Positions 10,905 through 22,714 are shown, counted from the stretch's first letter. The stretch is 64,000 nt of DNA from Marinospirillum alkaliphilum DSM 21637 (GCF_900119735.1 NZ_FPJW01000004.1:160011-224010), one strand, 5' to 3'. Numbers and translations are program-made. The notes: generated from the sequence alone by a model not told the origin.

Positions 10905-11780
10905 ATGGCAGTCGGAAAAGAGATCCGCTCCCAGATCGGGAGTATCAAGAATACGCAAAAGATCACCAAGGCCATGCAAATGGTCGCGGCGTCTAAAATG
11001 CGTAAAGCACAGGATCGCATGGCCGCCAGCCACCCTTATGCCACCCAGATCAGAAAAGTGGTCAGCCACATTGCTGAATCCACCCCTGAGTACCGCCACA
11101 GCTATATGCAGGAGCGGGACGTCAAGCGGGTTGGATACATTGTTGTTTCCACCGACCGGGGTCTGTGCGGTGGTCTGAACATCAACCTGTTCAAGGCCGC
11201 AGTAAAAGACATCCTGGAGTGGAAAAACAAGGGCGCAGAAATTGATATCTGTGCTATCGGCAACAAGGCTGGCGGCTTCTTCCGCCGTTACGGCGGTAGT
11301 CTGGTGGCTGCCAAGAGCGGGCTGGGTGATGCTCCCAAGGCCAGTGAGCTGGTGGGAAGTGTCAAGGTCATGCTGGATGCCTATGAAGAAGGCAGAATAG
11401 ATCGGCTTTATGTGGTGTATAACGAGTTTATCAACACCATGAGTCAAAAGCCGCTCGTCCAGCAGCTGTTACCCCTGGAAGCTGGAGCAGTCGAAGAAGA
11501 CAGTAACAGTCGTAAGGTAGCCGGTTGGGATTACCTCTATGAACCCGATCCACGCAGTCTGCTCGACAGCCTGCTGATCCGGTACATCGAGTCCCAGGTC
11601 TATCAGGCTGTTGTTGAAAACATCGCCTGTGAGCAGTCTGCGCGTATGGTTGCAATGAAAAGCGCAACCGACAACGCTGGCAACTTCATCAGTGAGTTGC
11701 AGCTTGTTTACAACAAAGCGCGTCAGGCAGCAATTACCCAGGAAATCGCCGAGATTGTCGGCGGTGCTGCAGCGATCTGA
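10905..11780 (+). CDS. atpG: ATP synthase F1 subunit gamma
   Basis: Gamma is the central shaft that rotates within the alpha3beta3 head. The 291-residue protein starts [20 protein letters not shown] and has [15 protein letters not shown] near residues 24-38, [11 protein letters not shown] near 82-92, and the C-terminal helix with [18 protein letters not shown] and [19 protein letters not shown]. These N- and C-terminal helices form the coiled-coil axle. The ATG at 10905 follows a GAAGGCGAAAG stretch. Confidence 0.98.
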   Translation: MAVGKEIRSQIGSIKNTQKITKAMQMVAASKMRKAQDRMAASHPYATQIRKVVSHIAESTPEYRHSYMQERDVKRVGYIVVSTDRGLCGGLNINLFKAAVKDILEWKNKGAEIDICAIGNKAGGFFRRYGGSLVAAKSGLGDAPKASELVGSVKVMLDAYEEGRIDRLYVVYNEFINTMSQKPLVQQLLPLEAGAVEEDSNSRKVAGWDYLYEPDPRSLLDSLLIRYIESQVYQAVVENIACEQSARMVAMKSATDNAGNFISELQLVYNKARQAAITQEIAEIVGGAAAI

Positions 11781-11786
11781 TGAGTG

Positions 11787-11807
11787 CTTCCACGCACTTT
11801 GTGGAAG
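11787..11807 (+). other. Intercistronic hairpin between atpG and atpD
   Basis: CTTCCAC at 11787-11793 pairs with GTGGAAG at 11801-11807 around a seven-base loop, six bases after the atpG stop. It is weak to moderate and has no U-tract. Confidence 0.4.
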
Positions 11808-11819
11808 TGAAGAGGGTAG

Positions 11820-13232
<1,413 letters not shown>

Positions 13233-13262
13233 GGCTGACGGGACAACCCGGGGGGAGTACCC

Positions 13263-13688
13263 ATGGCGATGACAATGCATTGCAATGTTGTCAGTGCTGA
13301 AAAGAAACTGTTTGACGGCCGTGCCGAGCTGGTTGTGGCATCAGGCATCATGGGTGAGCTGGGCATTCTGCCCGGCCACACCCCACTGTTGACTGAGCTG
13401 AAACCCGGCAGCATCAAGGTGGTTAAACAGAATGGCGAAGAAGAGCTGATCTACGTTTCCAGTGGTTTTCTGGAAGTCCAGCCGGATACCGTAACTGTAC
13501 TGGCCGACTCGGCCGAACGGGCTGCGAATCTGGATGAGGCTGCCGCCAAGGAAGCCATTGAAGCCGCTCAGCGTGCGATGGCAGACCAGTCTGCCGAGCT
13601 GGAGTATGCTCAGGCCGCAGCAATGCTGGCCCAGGCAGCCGCTCAGCTTCAAACCATTCAGCAACTGCGCAAGAAACTGGGCAAATAA
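13263..13688 (+). CDS. atpC: ATP synthase F1 subunit epsilon
   Basis: Epsilon links gamma to the c-ring and restrains ATP hydrolysis through its C-terminal helices. The 141-residue protein starts [18 protein letters not shown], with the beta-sandwich motif [19 protein letters not shown] near residues 31-49 and the alanine-rich C-terminal helical pair. GGGGGAGT precedes the ATG. It is the last gene of the operon and is followed by a clear terminator. Confidence 0.97.
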   Translation: MAMTMHCNVVSAEKKLFDGRAELVVASGIMGELGILPGHTPLLTELKPGSIKVVKQNGEEELIYVSSGFLEVQPDTVTVLADSAERAANLDEAAAKEAIEAAQRAMADQSAELEYAQAAAMLAQAAAQLQTIQQLRKKLGK

Positions 13689-13742
13689 TCCACCAGGATT
13701 GTTTAAACCCAGAGGTGGTTCCAATCGGATACTACCTAAAGG

Positions 13743-13767
13743 AAAAGGCGGCCATCAGCCGCCTTTT
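13743..13767 (+). terminator. Rho-independent terminator of the atp operon
   Basis: AAAAGGCGGC at 13743-13752 and GCCGCCTTTT at 13758-13767 form a perfect ten-pair stem around CATCA; the 3' arm ends in the U-run. It lies 55 bases after atpC and separates the operon from mgtE. Confidence 0.9.
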
Positions 13768-13803
13768 CTGTTTCGTTCATAACATCCGCAGCAGGAGTGC
13801 CGC

Positions 13804-15165
13804 ATGAGCGAAGACCATCTCAATACGGAAACTGAAGTGGTGTCAGCACCTGAGCTGCCTTTGCCGGGTGAAAATGGCTGGCGTCATGCCCAGGCCAGTT
13901 TGCAAGCCGTGGATGTCGCTGATCAACTGAGCCAGTTAAAACAGCCGGAGGCCATTGCCAGCTGCCTGGATCTGCTACCACTGGCACGCCGCACAGAAAT
14001 CTTTGACTATCTGCCCGACCCGGTTCAGGAAGAGCTGGCAGAAGTTCTCTCGCTTGATTCCTTGATGGAGCTGCTGGAAGAGTTACCGGCGGATAGTGCT
14101 GCTGACTTATACAGTCTGTTAAGCCCTGAACAGCAGGCCAGCCTGCTGAAAGCCCTGCCCTCACGCAATCGTGCAGCCCTTGAACACCTGTCACGTTATG
14201 AAGAAGGCACCGCCGGTGCCTTGATGACCACGGAAATGTCCTTGCTGCCAACAGGCATTAATGTCCAGAGGGCACTGGAAATCCTGCGTCGTACAGCACC
14301 CGGCTCAGAAACCATTTATCAGACCTATGTGGTGGATCCCCGCCATCGACTGGTGGGTGTGGTTTCCTTGCGTCAGTTGATCCTGGCCAGTCCACGCACC
14401 ACACTGGACCAACTGATGACCACAGAGTTAATCAGTGTGTCAGCCGATGAACACCAGGAAGAAGTGACTCGCCTGATCAGTCGTTATGATCTGCTGGCCT
14501 TGCCGGTGGTGGATGAACACCAGCGCTTGCTGGGCATTGTTACCTACGACGATGCCATGGACGTGGCTGAAGAAGAGGCCACTGAAGACATTCACAAAAG
14601 TGCCAGTATTGCGCCCCTGGAAGAAGGCCTGTTGCGCTCCAGCATGCTGGATCTGTTCCGCAGTCGTATCACCTGGTTGATCCTGCTGATTTTTGCCAAC
14701 CTGGTTTCGGGGCTGGGTATCTCCTTTTTTGAAGACACCATTGCTGCGCATGTCGCCCTGGTATTTTTCCTGCCACTGCTGATTGGCAGTGGCGGTAATG
14801 CCGGCTCTCAGGCATCCACCTTGATGGTGCGTGGTTTGGCAGTGGGTGATGTCAGCCTCAGTGACTGGGCACGTTTGTTAGGCCGTGAGCTGTTGGTTGC
14901 CGGAGCCCTGGGTTTAACCATGGCGCTGGCCGTTTCTCCCATTGGTATTTTTCGTGGTGGTATGGATCTGGCGATGGTCGTCGGCATCAGCATGATTTTT
15001 ATTGTACTGATGGGCAGCATGATAGGTATGAGCCTGCCATTTATCCTGCAACGTCTGAACTGGGATCCGGCCACTGCTTCAGCACCGCTGGTTACCACTC
15101 TGGCTGATGTGATTGGTGTGGTGACCTATTTTGCCCTGGCCACCTGGTTGCTGGGTCTGTATTAG
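13804..15165 (+). CDS. mgtE: Magnesium transporter MgtE, copy 1
   Basis: MgtE is a Mg2+-gated channel/transporter of the inner membrane. The 453-residue protein has the N-terminal alpha-helical domain (about residues 30-135, repeated LPARRTEIFDYLPDPVQEEL-type units), two CBS domains (about 137-260) including the EEGTAGALMTTE entry motif, and a five-helix membrane domain with FFLPLLIGSGGNAGSQASTL, the pore signature. It is encoded just after the atp terminator with no visible metal-responsive leader. A paralogue follows at 17076 with uppP and apbE between them. Confidence 0.93.
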   Translation: MSEDHLNTETEVVSAPELPLPGENGWRHAQASLQAVDVADQLSQLKQPEAIASCLDLLPLARRTEIFDYLPDPVQEELAEVLSLDSLMELLEELPADSAADLYSLLSPEQQASLLKALPSRNRAALEHLSRYEEGTAGALMTTEMSLLPTGINVQRALEILRRTAPGSETIYQTYVVDPRHRLVGVVSLRQLILASPRTTLDQLMTTELISVSADEHQEEVTRLISRYDLLALPVVDEHQRLLGIVTYDDAMDVAEEEATEDIHKSASIAPLEEGLLRSSMLDLFRSRITWLILLIFANLVSGLGISFFEDTIAAHVALVFFLPLLIGSGGNAGSQASTLMVRGLAVGDVSLSDWARLLGRELLVAGALGLTMALAVSPIGIFRGGMDLAMVVGISMIFIVLMGSMIGMSLPFILQRLNWDPATASAPLVTTLADVIGVVTYFALATWLLGLY

Positions 15166-15182
15166 TATTACTGGAGTTGTTG

Positions 15183-15980
15183 ATGGACTGGATGCAGCTG
15201 GTGGTTTTGTCCTTACTGCAGGGACTGACAGAATTTTTACCCATTTCCAGTTCCGCCCACCTGATTCTGGTGCCGGTACTGACCTCTTGGGAAGACCAGG
15301 GGCTGGCTTTTGATGTGGCACTACACATCGGTAGTCTGGCAGCTGTGGTGCTCTACTTTCGGCAGGATCTGCTGGGCATGACTCGTAGCTGGACCCGTTC
15401 TCTGGTGACGCGCAGACTGGACGAGGATGCCCGATTGGCCTGGGCGGTAATACTGGGCACCATTCCGGTGGGGTTGGCTGGATTGTTGTTAAAAGACTGG
15501 ATTGCAACCGAGTTGCGCGGTCCCTTGGTGATGGCCTGGACACTGATCGGTTTTGGTCTGCTGCTGGGCTACGCCGATTGGCAGCGGCGTGGCAACCGGT
15601 CAGAGCACCAGATGAACTGGAAGGATGTGGCGGTGATCGCTTTTGCTCAGGCGCTGGCATTAATTCCCGGCACATCACGTTCTGGCATTACCATTACCGC
15701 TGCCCTGTTGATGGGATTAAGTCGGGAAGGTGCAGCCCGCTTTTCCTTCCTGTTGTCGATTCCGGTGATAACCCTGGCGGGATTACTGGAAACCAGGGGA
15801 TTGCTGCAAGAAGCACAGGCAGTAGACTGGTCTGCCATCTTCTGGGGCGCGCTACTATCAGGCGTCAGTGCTTATCTGTGCATTCATTATTTTTTAGCCT
15901 TCATCAAGCGTATTGGCATGCAACCCTTTGTGGTGTATCGCCTGCTGCTGGGTGGTTTGCTCTTGTACTTTTTCTGGTGA
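15183..15980 (+). CDS. uppP: Undecaprenyl-diphosphatase UppP (BacA)
   Basis: UppP dephosphorylates undecaprenyl pyrophosphate at the membrane to recycle the lipid carrier of cell-wall synthesis, and raises bacitracin resistance. From ATG 15183 the product is 265 residues with about eight membrane helices. The two active-site segments are visible: QGLTEFLPISSSAHLILVP near residues 13-31 and PGTSRSGITITAALLMGLSR near 162-181. In-frame TTG codons at 15177 and 15180 overlap or abut the CTGGAG ribosome-binding site (15171-15176) and are rejected. The sequence resembles the Vibrio-type BacA with DQGLAFDVALHIG. Confidence 0.95.
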   Translation: MDWMQLVVLSLLQGLTEFLPISSSAHLILVPVLTSWEDQGLAFDVALHIGSLAAVVLYFRQDLLGMTRSWTRSLVTRRLDEDARLAWAVILGTIPVGLAGLLLKDWIATELRGPLVMAWTLIGFGLLLGYADWQRRGNRSEHQMNWKDVAVIAFAQALALIPGTSRSGITITAALLMGLSREGAARFSFLLSIPVITLAGLLETRGLLQEAQAVDWSAIFWGALLSGVSAYLCIHYFLAFIKRIGMQPFVVYRLLLGGLLLYFFW

Positions 15981-15992
15981 CAGGATGGAAGT

Positions 15993-17057
15993 ATGTTGAT
16001 TTCAAAACTACATAAATTCAGTGCGGGTCTGCTGCTGGTTTTACTGATGTTGTTGCTGGCAGGTTGTGGCAAAGAACCTGAGCCTCAGCCTGTCCGTCTG
16101 CAAGGACAGATTTTTGGCACCTTCTGGCTGGCAACTTTCCCGGACCAATGGTCAACTGACCAGGTGAAACGCCTGGAAACCGGCATCAAGGCTGAGTTGG
16201 ACAAGGTGAATCAATCCATGTCCACCTACCTGAAGGATTCAGAGCTGAACCGCTTTAATGCTGCTGAACCCGGCGAGTGGGTGGCCGTTTCAACCCCCCT
16301 GTTTGAAGTGTTAAGCCTGAGTCAGGCAGTATCCGAAGCCAGTCGGGGTGCTTTTGATGTCACCGTGGGTGGTTTGGTCAACCTTTGGAGTTTCGGACCT
16401 GAGGCCCGTCCGGAAGCCATTCCGGGAAGGGAGCTGCTCCAGCAGCGCAAAGCAGAAACAGGTTATCGTTATCTGGAGCTGGATTATGGAAACCAGCAAG
16501 CTCGTCGACTGCGAAGCAGTTATGTGGATCTTTCCGGTGTGGCCAAAGGATATGCGGTAGACCGGGTTGCTGACTGGTTGAAGCAACAGGGTGTGGATAA
16601 CTTTCTGGTGAACATTGGTGGTGACCTGATTGTGGCTGGAGAGCGCAATCCAGGGCAGCCCTGGCGGATCGGTGTTGAAGTGCCGGATGGGCGCATTCAG
16701 GTTGCACATCACATCTTGCCGGTCAGTGACATGTCAGTGGCCACCTCGGGCGACTATCGCAACTACTATGAAGTGGACGGTCGGCGGATGTCGCACACCA
16801 TAGATCCACGTACCGGCTGGCCGGTTAATCACCAACTGGCCTCAGTTACTGTTTTACACCCCAGCAATGCTGTGGCAGATGCCTGGGCTACGGCGTTTAT
16901 GGTGCTGGGAACCAATGCCGCACTGGAGCTGGCCAACCGGGAAAAGCTGGATATCCTGTTGATCAGCCGGGAGGGTGACGGCTGGAAAACCGATCTTTCG
17001 GAAAGTATGCGAACCCTTTTGGGTAGTGAGTTGAGCAACAAGATTCTCAGTCGCTGA
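15993..17057 (+). CDS. apbE: FAD:protein FMN transferase ApbE, lipoprotein
   Basis: ApbE covalently attaches FMN to Thr/Ser of proteins such as NqrB, NqrC and RnfG on the periplasmic side. The 354-residue protein has a lipoprotein signal with lipobox LLAGC (Cys25), then GTFWLATF, DVTVGGLVNLW, DLSGVAKGYAVD, VNIGGDL and HTIDPRTGWPV, the Mg/FAD-binding motifs of the family. It begins 12 bases after uppP. Its usual partners (nqr or rnf) are not in this window, so its target here is unknown. Confidence 0.95.
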   Translation: MLISKLHKFSAGLLLVLLMLLLAGCGKEPEPQPVRLQGQIFGTFWLATFPDQWSTDQVKRLETGIKAELDKVNQSMSTYLKDSELNRFNAAEPGEWVAVSTPLFEVLSLSQAVSEASRGAFDVTVGGLVNLWSFGPEARPEAIPGRELLQQRKAETGYRYLELDYGNQQARRLRSSYVDLSGVAKGYAVDRVADWLKQQGVDNFLVNIGGDLIVAGERNPGQPWRIGVEVPDGRIQVAHHILPVSDMSVATSGDYRNYYEVDGRRMSHTIDPRTGWPVNHQLASVTVLHPSNAVADAWATAFMVLGTNAALELANREKLDILLISREGDGWKTDLSESMRTLLGSELSNKILSR

Positions 17058-17075
17058 TGATTTCAGGAGGTGGGT

Positions 17076-18422
17076 ATGACCTTTGAAGAGCTGACGCAGG
17101 CACTCAATGAAGCCATGGACCAGGAAGATACCCTGGCCATCGAAAGGCTGGTGGCAGAAATGCAGCCACCGGACCTGGCTGAATTTGTTCGCCATGAGTC
17201 GCCGGAAGTCTCGCTGAAACTGCTCACCCACCTGCCTTTGGAAGAACGGGCAGAAGCCTTTGGTTATCTGGAACTGGAAAAGCAGTGTGAACTGGCACTG
17301 AAGATGACCGAAGAAGGTCTGTCGCAGCTGTTTGTGCACATGAACTCGGATGAGCGGGCTGACCTGTTCAACGAACTGCCGGAAGAGCGCCAGGAAGGTA
17401 TCCTGCGCCGCATGGCTCAGGACGAACGGGAAGATATCCGGCGTCTGGCCAGTTATGAAGAGGGCACAGCGGGTGCCGTAATGACCAGTGATTATGTCAC
17501 TGTTCCTGCCGGCGTTACGGTTGGTCGTGCGCTGGATATCGTGCGCCAGACGGCACCCAATGCTGAAACCATCTATCAGATTTACATTCTGGATCAGGCT
17601 CAGCAATTGCTGGGCACCCTATCCCTGCGTCAGCTGATCCTGGCTAAACCGGAAGCGGTGGTGGATGGCTTGATGACCACCGACCTGGTCAGCATTAATG
17701 TGCATGAAGAGCAGGAAGAGGCATCGCGCCTGATCAGTCGTTATGACCTGTTGGCCTTGCCGGTGGTGGATGACCAGCAGCGGTTGGTGGGTATTGTGAC
17801 CTACGATGATGCGATGGACGTGGCAGAAGAAGAAGCCACGGAAGACATTCACAAAAGCGCCTCGGTTGGCCCCTTGGATGAAGGTTTCGGCAAGGCACGC
17901 ATCACCAGCCTTTATCGTCGCAGGGTCAACTGGCTGGTGTTGCTGGTGTTTGCCAACATCCTGTCTGGTGCCGGTATCGCTTTTTATGAAGAAACCATCG
18001 AAGCCTATGTGGTGTTAGTGTTTTTCCTGCCGCTGTTGGTTGCCAGTGGTGGTAATGCCGGATCCCAGGCCTCAACACTGATGATTCGGGGTCTGGCCAC
18101 CGGAGATGTAGGCGCCCGCGACTGGGGTAAGCTGCTGAGCCGTGAACTGGTGGTCTCTGCATCGCTGGGCCTGACCATGGCGGCTACCATTGCTGGTATT
18201 GGTTTCTGGCGGGGTGGCATGGACATCGCTCAGGTGGTGGCCTACAGCATGTTTGCCATCGTGGTGGTGGGAAGCCTGATTGGCATGAGCCTGCCGTTCA
18301 TGCTCAATAAACTCGGCTGGGACCCGGCCACTGCTTCGGCGCCGCTGGTAACATCCATTGCTGATATTGTGGGTGTGCTGATTTATTTTGCCATTGCCAC
18401 TTCAATATTGGATCTGGGTTGA
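17076..18422 (+). CDS. mgtE: Magnesium transporter MgtE, copy 2
   Basis: A second MgtE-family protein, 448 residues from ATG 17076 with AGGAGG at 17065-17070 five bases upstream; the in-frame GTG at 17070 overlaps this site and is rejected. It has the N-terminal helical domain, two CBS domains and the five-helix membrane part. It shares long near-identical segments with copy 1, such as SRYDLLALPVVD, TYDDAMDVAEEEATEDIHKS, GGNAGSQASTLM and DPATASAPLVT, while the N-terminal domain differs more. The two may have different Mg2+ gating or different cargo. A good terminator follows. Confidence 0.93.
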   Translation: MTFEELTQALNEAMDQEDTLAIERLVAEMQPPDLAEFVRHESPEVSLKLLTHLPLEERAEAFGYLELEKQCELALKMTEEGLSQLFVHMNSDERADLFNELPEERQEGILRRMAQDEREDIRRLASYEEGTAGAVMTSDYVTVPAGVTVGRALDIVRQTAPNAETIYQIYILDQAQQLLGTLSLRQLILAKPEAVVDGLMTTDLVSINVHEEQEEASRLISRYDLLALPVVDDQQRLVGIVTYDDAMDVAEEEATEDIHKSASVGPLDEGFGKARITSLYRRRVNWLVLLVFANILSGAGIAFYEETIEAYVVLVFFLPLLVASGGNAGSQASTLMIRGLATGDVGARDWGKLLSRELVVSASLGLTMAATIAGIGFWRGGMDIAQVVAYSMFAIVVVGSLIGMSLPFMLNKLGWDPATASAPLVTSIADIVGVLIYFAIATSILDLG

Positions 18423-18475
18423 GCAACGAGTTGTCAGACACTGCCTGCAACCTTTACTGACTGGCTAGTCCCCCT

Positions 18476-18510
18476 AAGGGGCAGTAGAATGTTTGATTCT
18501 GCTGCCCCTT
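18476..18510 (+). terminator. Rho-independent terminator after mgtE copy 2
   Basis: A 15-base stem, AAGGGGCAGTAGAAT (18476-18490) with ATTCTGCTGCCCCTT (18496-18510), has one G-U pair and a GTTTG loop, then TAACTTTT. It lies 54 bases after mgtE and about 33 bases before the glmU start. Confidence 0.8.
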
Positions 18511-18542
18511 TAACTTTTCAGGCTGTTGTTGATGGAGTGTTT

Positions 18543-19913
18543 ATGTCTCTGGATGTTGTGATTCTGGCTGCCGGGCAAGGTACGCGGATGCGTTCTGCGC
18601 TGCCCAAAGTGCTGCACAAGCTGGCCGGTAAACCGCTGGCGGGTCATGTGGTGGATACGGCCCGCAGCCTGCAGGCGGAACGCATCCATCTGGTGGTGGG
18701 CCATGGTGCTGAACAGGTGCGAGAACAGCTGGCGGCGGTCGATGTGGACTTTGTTGAGCAGCTGCAGCAACTGGGTACCGGTCATGCCGTATTGCAGGCG
18801 TTGCCACGGCTCAACCCAGCTAATCGGGTTTTGATTCTTTATGGCGATGTGCCGCTGATTCGTACTGAAACCCTGCAACAACTGCTGGATCAGGTCAGTG
18901 ACAGCAGCATCGGGTTGCTAACCGTGCATCTGGACAATCCCACCGGTTATGGCCGCATTCTGCGTAATGAGCAACAGCAGGTGGTGGCCATTGTTGAACA
19001 GAAGGATGCCACTCCTGAGCAGTTGGCCATTCAGGAAGTGAATACCGGTATTCTGGCGGTGACCGCTGCCCAGTTGCAGCGCTGGTTACCAAGACTTGGC
19101 AATGACAATGCCCAGGGTGAGTATTATCTGACCGACATCATTGGTATGGCCCACCGGGAAAACACCAGAATTCACACTGTGCATCCACAGTCCAGTGCGG
19201 AAGTGGAAGGTGTGAATAACCGCCTACAACTGGCCGCACTAGAGCGGGTGTACCAGCGTGAACAGGCTGAGCAGCTGATGACGGTTGGTGTGACGCTGGC
19301 TGATCCGGCTCGCATCGATATACGCGGTCATCTGTCCACTGCACGGGACGTATTCATTGATGTTGGTTGTGTGTTTGAAGGCAATGTGGAGCTGGCGGAA
19401 GGCGTTGAGGTTGGGCCTTATTGTGTGCTGAAAAATGCCCGCCTTGGCCCTGGTGTGAAACTGGCTTCCCACAGTGTGATTGAAGATGCTGAGCTGATGG
19501 GAGATAACCAGGTTGGACCTTTTGCCCGTCTGCGCCCCGGTACAAGGCTGGAGTCAGGTGCCCGCATCGGCAACTTTGTTGAAACCAAAAAAGCGCTGAT
19601 TCATCAGGGTGCCAAGGTCAATCACCTGAGTTACATCGGTGATGCTGAAGTAGGGGCACGCGCCAATATCGGTGCCGGAACCATCACCTGCAACTACGAT
19701 GGCGTGAACAAACATCGAACCCTGATCGGTGCGGGTGCATTCATTGGCTCCAACACCAGTCTGGTGGCACCGGTAGAGATCGGTTGTGGGGCCACCATCG
19801 GTGCCGGTTCAACCATCACCCGTGATGTGGAAGATCAGGCGCTGGCAGTCACCCGTGCCAAACAGCTGCAAAAAGCCAACTGGCCGCGTCCGGCCAAATT
19901 GAAGGAAGACTGA
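18543..19913 (+). CDS. glmU: Bifunctional UDP-GlcNAc pyrophosphorylase / GlcN-1-P acetyltransferase GlmU
   Basis: GlmU makes UDP-N-acetylglucosamine, the precursor of peptidoglycan and lipid A. From ATG 18543 the product is 456 residues, the same as E. coli GlmU, starting MSLDVVILAAGQGTRMRSALPK with the nucleotidyltransferase motif at residues 8-16. The N-terminal domain runs to about 230 and the left-handed beta-helix (hexapeptide repeats such as IGAGSTI, IGNFVETK, IGAGTITCNYDG) fills the rest. GGAG lies five bases upstream. A longer in-frame reading from 18489 would overlap the terminator and is rejected. Confidence 0.97.
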   Translation: MSLDVVILAAGQGTRMRSALPKVLHKLAGKPLAGHVVDTARSLQAERIHLVVGHGAEQVREQLAAVDVDFVEQLQQLGTGHAVLQALPRLNPANRVLILYGDVPLIRTETLQQLLDQVSDSSIGLLTVHLDNPTGYGRILRNEQQQVVAIVEQKDATPEQLAIQEVNTGILAVTAAQLQRWLPRLGNDNAQGEYYLTDIIGMAHRENTRIHTVHPQSSAEVEGVNNRLQLAALERVYQREQAEQLMTVGVTLADPARIDIRGHLSTARDVFIDVGCVFEGNVELAEGVEVGPYCVLKNARLGPGVKLASHSVIEDAELMGDNQVGPFARLRPGTRLESGARIGNFVETKKALIHQGAKVNHLSYIGDAEVGARANIGAGTITCNYDGVNKHRTLIGAGAFIGSNTSLVAPVEIGCGATIGAGSTITRDVEDQALAVTRAKQLQKANWPRPAKLKED

Positions 19914-19916
19914 ATC

Positions 19917-21755
19917 ATGTGTGGAATTGTCGGCGCGGTTGCCGAACGCAATGTCACCGGCATCCTGCTGGAAGGCCTGAAACGGCTGGAATACCGGGGT
20001 TATGACTCGGCGGGTCTGGCCATCATTGATGATCAGGGGCAGCTGCAGCGCCGCCGTGCTCAGGGCAAGGTGGCGGAGGTTGAAAAGCGCCTTGATGAAC
20101 AACCCCTGAAAGGGGGGCTGGGCGTTGCCCATACTCGCTGGGCCACGCATGGCAAACCCAGTGAAGCCAACGCTCATCCGCATTTTTCCAGTGATGAACT
20201 GGCGCTGGTGCACAATGGCATCATCGAAAATCATGAACCCCTGCGGCGCCAGCTGCAGGCGGCTGGTTATGCCTTTACTTCCGAAACCGATACCGAAGTG
20301 GTGGCACATCTGGTGCATCAGCTTTATCAACAGGCCGGTGATCTGACGCTGGCTGTGCAGCAGGCATTACAACAGCTGGAAGGTGCCTATGCGCTGGCGG
20401 TGATCCATCAGCAGCATCCGGATCGACTGGTTTGTGCCCGCAAGGGCAGCCCGCTGGTGATTGGTGTGGGCATTGGTGAACACTTCTGTGCTTCTGACCC
20501 ACTGGCGCTGCTGCAGGTCACCGATCGTTTTGTGTATCTGGAAGAGGGTGATCTGGCCACTCTGACCCTGAATGAACATCATGTCATCAATGCTGCCGGA
20601 GCCGCAGTGGAGCGCCCGGTCAGCCAGTGGGAACATGGCAATCAGGCTGCTGAAAAAGGCAGTTATCGGCATTTCATGCTGAAGGAAATTCACGAGCAGC
20701 CAGCGGTGATTGCGGCCACCCTGGAGGGTCGGCTGTCTGACCGTCGGGTATTGCCCCAGGCACTGGGCAGTGCGGCAATGGAACTGTTGCCGAAGGTCAG
20801 GCAGGTGCAAATCATTGCCTGTGGCACCAGCTTTCATGCCGGCATGGTGGCGCGTTACTGGATTGAGCGTCTGGCAGGGCTGCCCTGCCAGGTTGAGGTG
20901 GCCAGTGAATACCGCTACCGCGATGTGGTGGTGACACCGGACACCCTGTTTGTGACCATTTCCCAGTCCGGTGAAACAGCAGATACCCTGGCGGCCCTGC
21001 GTTTTGCCAGAACGGCGGGCTATCTGGGCTCGCTGGCGGTCTGCAACGTGCCGGGTTCTTCACTGGTGCGTGAGTCCGATCTGAGCCTGATGACTCAGGC
21101 GGGCCCGGAAATTGGTGTGGCCTCCACCAAGGCTTTCACCACCCAGCTGACCGCCCTGCTGTTGCTGACACTGGCCTTGCGTCGGGCGCATCACAAGACG
21201 GAAGAGGATGCGCTGGAAGCTGAGCTGGTGCAGGCACTGCGTGAGTTGCCACGCCTGAGCGAACAGACCCTGCAGCTGGATGCGGCCATCGAACAACTGG
21301 CCGAAGACTTTGCCGAAAAACACCATGCCCTGTTCCTGGGGCGTGGCAGCCAGTATCCGATTGCCATGGAAGGCGCGCTGAAACTGAAAGAAATCTCCTA
21401 CATTCATGCCGAAGCCTATCCGGCCGGTGAACTGAAACACGGCCCGCTGGCACTGGTCGACAAGGACATGCCGGTGATTGCAGTGGCTCCGCGGGATGAT
21501 CTGGTGGATAAACTCAAGTCCAACCTGCAGGAAGTGCGTGCCCGCGGGGGTGAGTTGTATGTGTTTGCTGACCCGGAAACCCTGCTGGAACCTGAGCCTG
21601 GTATGAAGGTGCTGCACCTGCCCAAGGTGCATGACATTCTGGCCCCGATCCTTTACACCCTGCCCTTGCAGTTGTTGTCCTACCATGTGGCCGTGCTAAA
21701 AGGCACCGATGTGGATCAACCCCGCAACCTGGCAAAATCCGTTACTGTTGAATAA
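19917..21755 (+). CDS. glmS: Glutamine-fructose-6-phosphate aminotransferase GlmS
   Basis: GlmS converts fructose-6-phosphate and glutamine to glucosamine-6-phosphate, two steps upstream of GlmU. The 612-residue protein starts MCGIVGAV with the Cys2 nucleophile that is exposed after Met removal. The class II amidotransferase domain covers about residues 2-220 ([16 protein letters not shown]), and two SIS domains follow ([26 protein letters not shown]), ending in the usual LAKSVTVE. It begins three bases after glmU, so the pair is one transcription unit. No glmS ribozyme is present, as expected for this phylum. Confidence 0.98.
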   Translation: MCGIVGAVAERNVTGILLEGLKRLEYRGYDSAGLAIIDDQGQLQRRRAQGKVAEVEKRLDEQPLKGGLGVAHTRWATHGKPSEANAHPHFSSDELALVHNGIIENHEPLRRQLQAAGYAFTSETDTEVVAHLVHQLYQQAGDLTLAVQQALQQLEGAYALAVIHQQHPDRLVCARKGSPLVIGVGIGEHFCASDPLALLQVTDRFVYLEEGDLATLTLNEHHVINAAGAAVERPVSQWEHGNQAAEKGSYRHFMLKEIHEQPAVIAATLEGRLSDRRVLPQALGSAAMELLPKVRQVQIIACGTSFHAGMVARYWIERLAGLPCQVEVASEYRYRDVVVTPDTLFVTISQSGETADTLAALRFARTAGYLGSLAVCNVPGSSLVRESDLSLMTQAGPEIGVASTKAFTTQLTALLLLTLALRRAHHKTEEDALEAELVQALRELPRLSEQTLQLDAAIEQLAEDFAEKHHALFLGRGSQYPIAMEGALKLKEISYIHAEAYPAGELKHGPLALVDKDMPVIAVAPRDDLVDKLKSNLQEVRARGGELYVFADPETLLEPEPGMKVLHLPKVHDILAPILYTLPLQLLSYHVAVLKGTDVDQPRNLAKSVTVE

Positions 21756-21779
21756 TCTGAACTGAACTCTGGAGTCCCT

Positions 21780-22712
21780 GTGTCCCAACTGAGAATTGCC
21801 ACCCGCCGCAGCCCGCTTGCCCTCTGGCAGGCAGAACACGTCAAGGCAAGGCTTGAAGCCCTGCACCCTGGTCTGGAGGTGGTGCTGGTGCCAATCAAGA
21901 CCCAGGGCGACATTATTCTCAACACTCCCCTGTCCAAAATTGGTGGCAAGGGTTTGTTTGTGAAAGAGCTGGAGGCCTGCATGCTGAATGGTGAGGCTGA
22001 CATAGCGGTGCACTCCATGAAAGATGTGCCGATGGAGTTCCCGGAAGGGCTGGAGCTGGGGCCAATTCTCGAGCGCCACGCACCGACAGATGCACTGGTA
22101 TCCAACAACTACACCAGTCTGGACGCCATTCCCGCTGGCAAGGTGATCGGCACCTCCAGCCTGCGTCGCAGTTGCCAGTTGCTGGCCAGTCGGCCGGATC
22201 TGAAAGTGCAGTGGTTGCGGGGTAACCTGCAAACCCGCATCGGCAAGCTGGATGCCGGAGAGTATGACGCCATCCTGTTGGCCACTTCCGGGCTGCAGCG
22301 CATGGGGCTGGGCGATCGCATCCGTCAGGAAATTCCGGCGGATGTTTCCCTGCCTGCCTGTGGTCAGGGCGCGCTGGGCATTGAATTGCGCACCGGAGAC
22401 GAGCGCTCGGCGGCACTGGTGGCTCCCCTGAATCACCCTGAATCAGCACTGTGTGTTGCTGCCGAGCGATCCATGAATACCCGCCTGAAAGGGGGTTGCC
22501 AAGTGCCGATCGGGGGTTATGCCCTGCTGGAAGATGATCAGCTGTGGCTGCGGGCACTGGTCGGAGAACCGGAAGGCAGTCGCATCCTGCGAGCCGAAGC
22601 GCGTGGCCCCGCCAGTAATCCACAGGCGTTGGGTGTAAAGGTAGCTGAATTGTTGCTTGAGCAGGGTGCTGGTGAGATTCTGACCCAGGTCTATGGGTTT
22701 AAGGTGGACTGA
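21780..22712 (+). CDS. hemC: Porphobilinogen deaminase (hydroxymethylbilane synthase) HemC
   Basis: HemC joins four porphobilinogens into hydroxymethylbilane in tetrapyrrole synthesis. The 310-residue protein starts at GTG 21780 ([20 protein letters not shown]), after TCTGGAGTCC. The cofactor-attachment cysteine is in [13 protein letters not shown] near residues 238-250, and [17 protein letters not shown] and [10 protein letters not shown] are all present. hemD follows two bases after the stop, so hemC, hemD, hemX and hemY form an operon. Confidence 0.97.
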   Translation: MSQLRIATRRSPLALWQAEHVKARLEALHPGLEVVLVPIKTQGDIILNTPLSKIGGKGLFVKELEACMLNGEADIAVHSMKDVPMEFPEGLELGPILERHAPTDALVSNNYTSLDAIPAGKVIGTSSLRRSCQLLASRPDLKVQWLRGNLQTRIGKLDAGEYDAILLATSGLQRMGLGDRIRQEIPADVSLPACGQGALGIELRTGDERSAALVAPLNHPESALCVAAERSMNTRLKGGCQVPIGGYALLEDDQLWLRALVGEPEGSRILRAEARGPASNPQALGVKVAELLLEQGAGEILTQVYGFKVD

Positions 22713-22714
22713 CC

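Noticed and set aside
13690..13803. A possible Mg2+ riboswitch (M-box) ahead of mgtE
   Set aside because: The gap is about 115 bases and occupied by the atp terminator; there is no room for an M-box aptamer.
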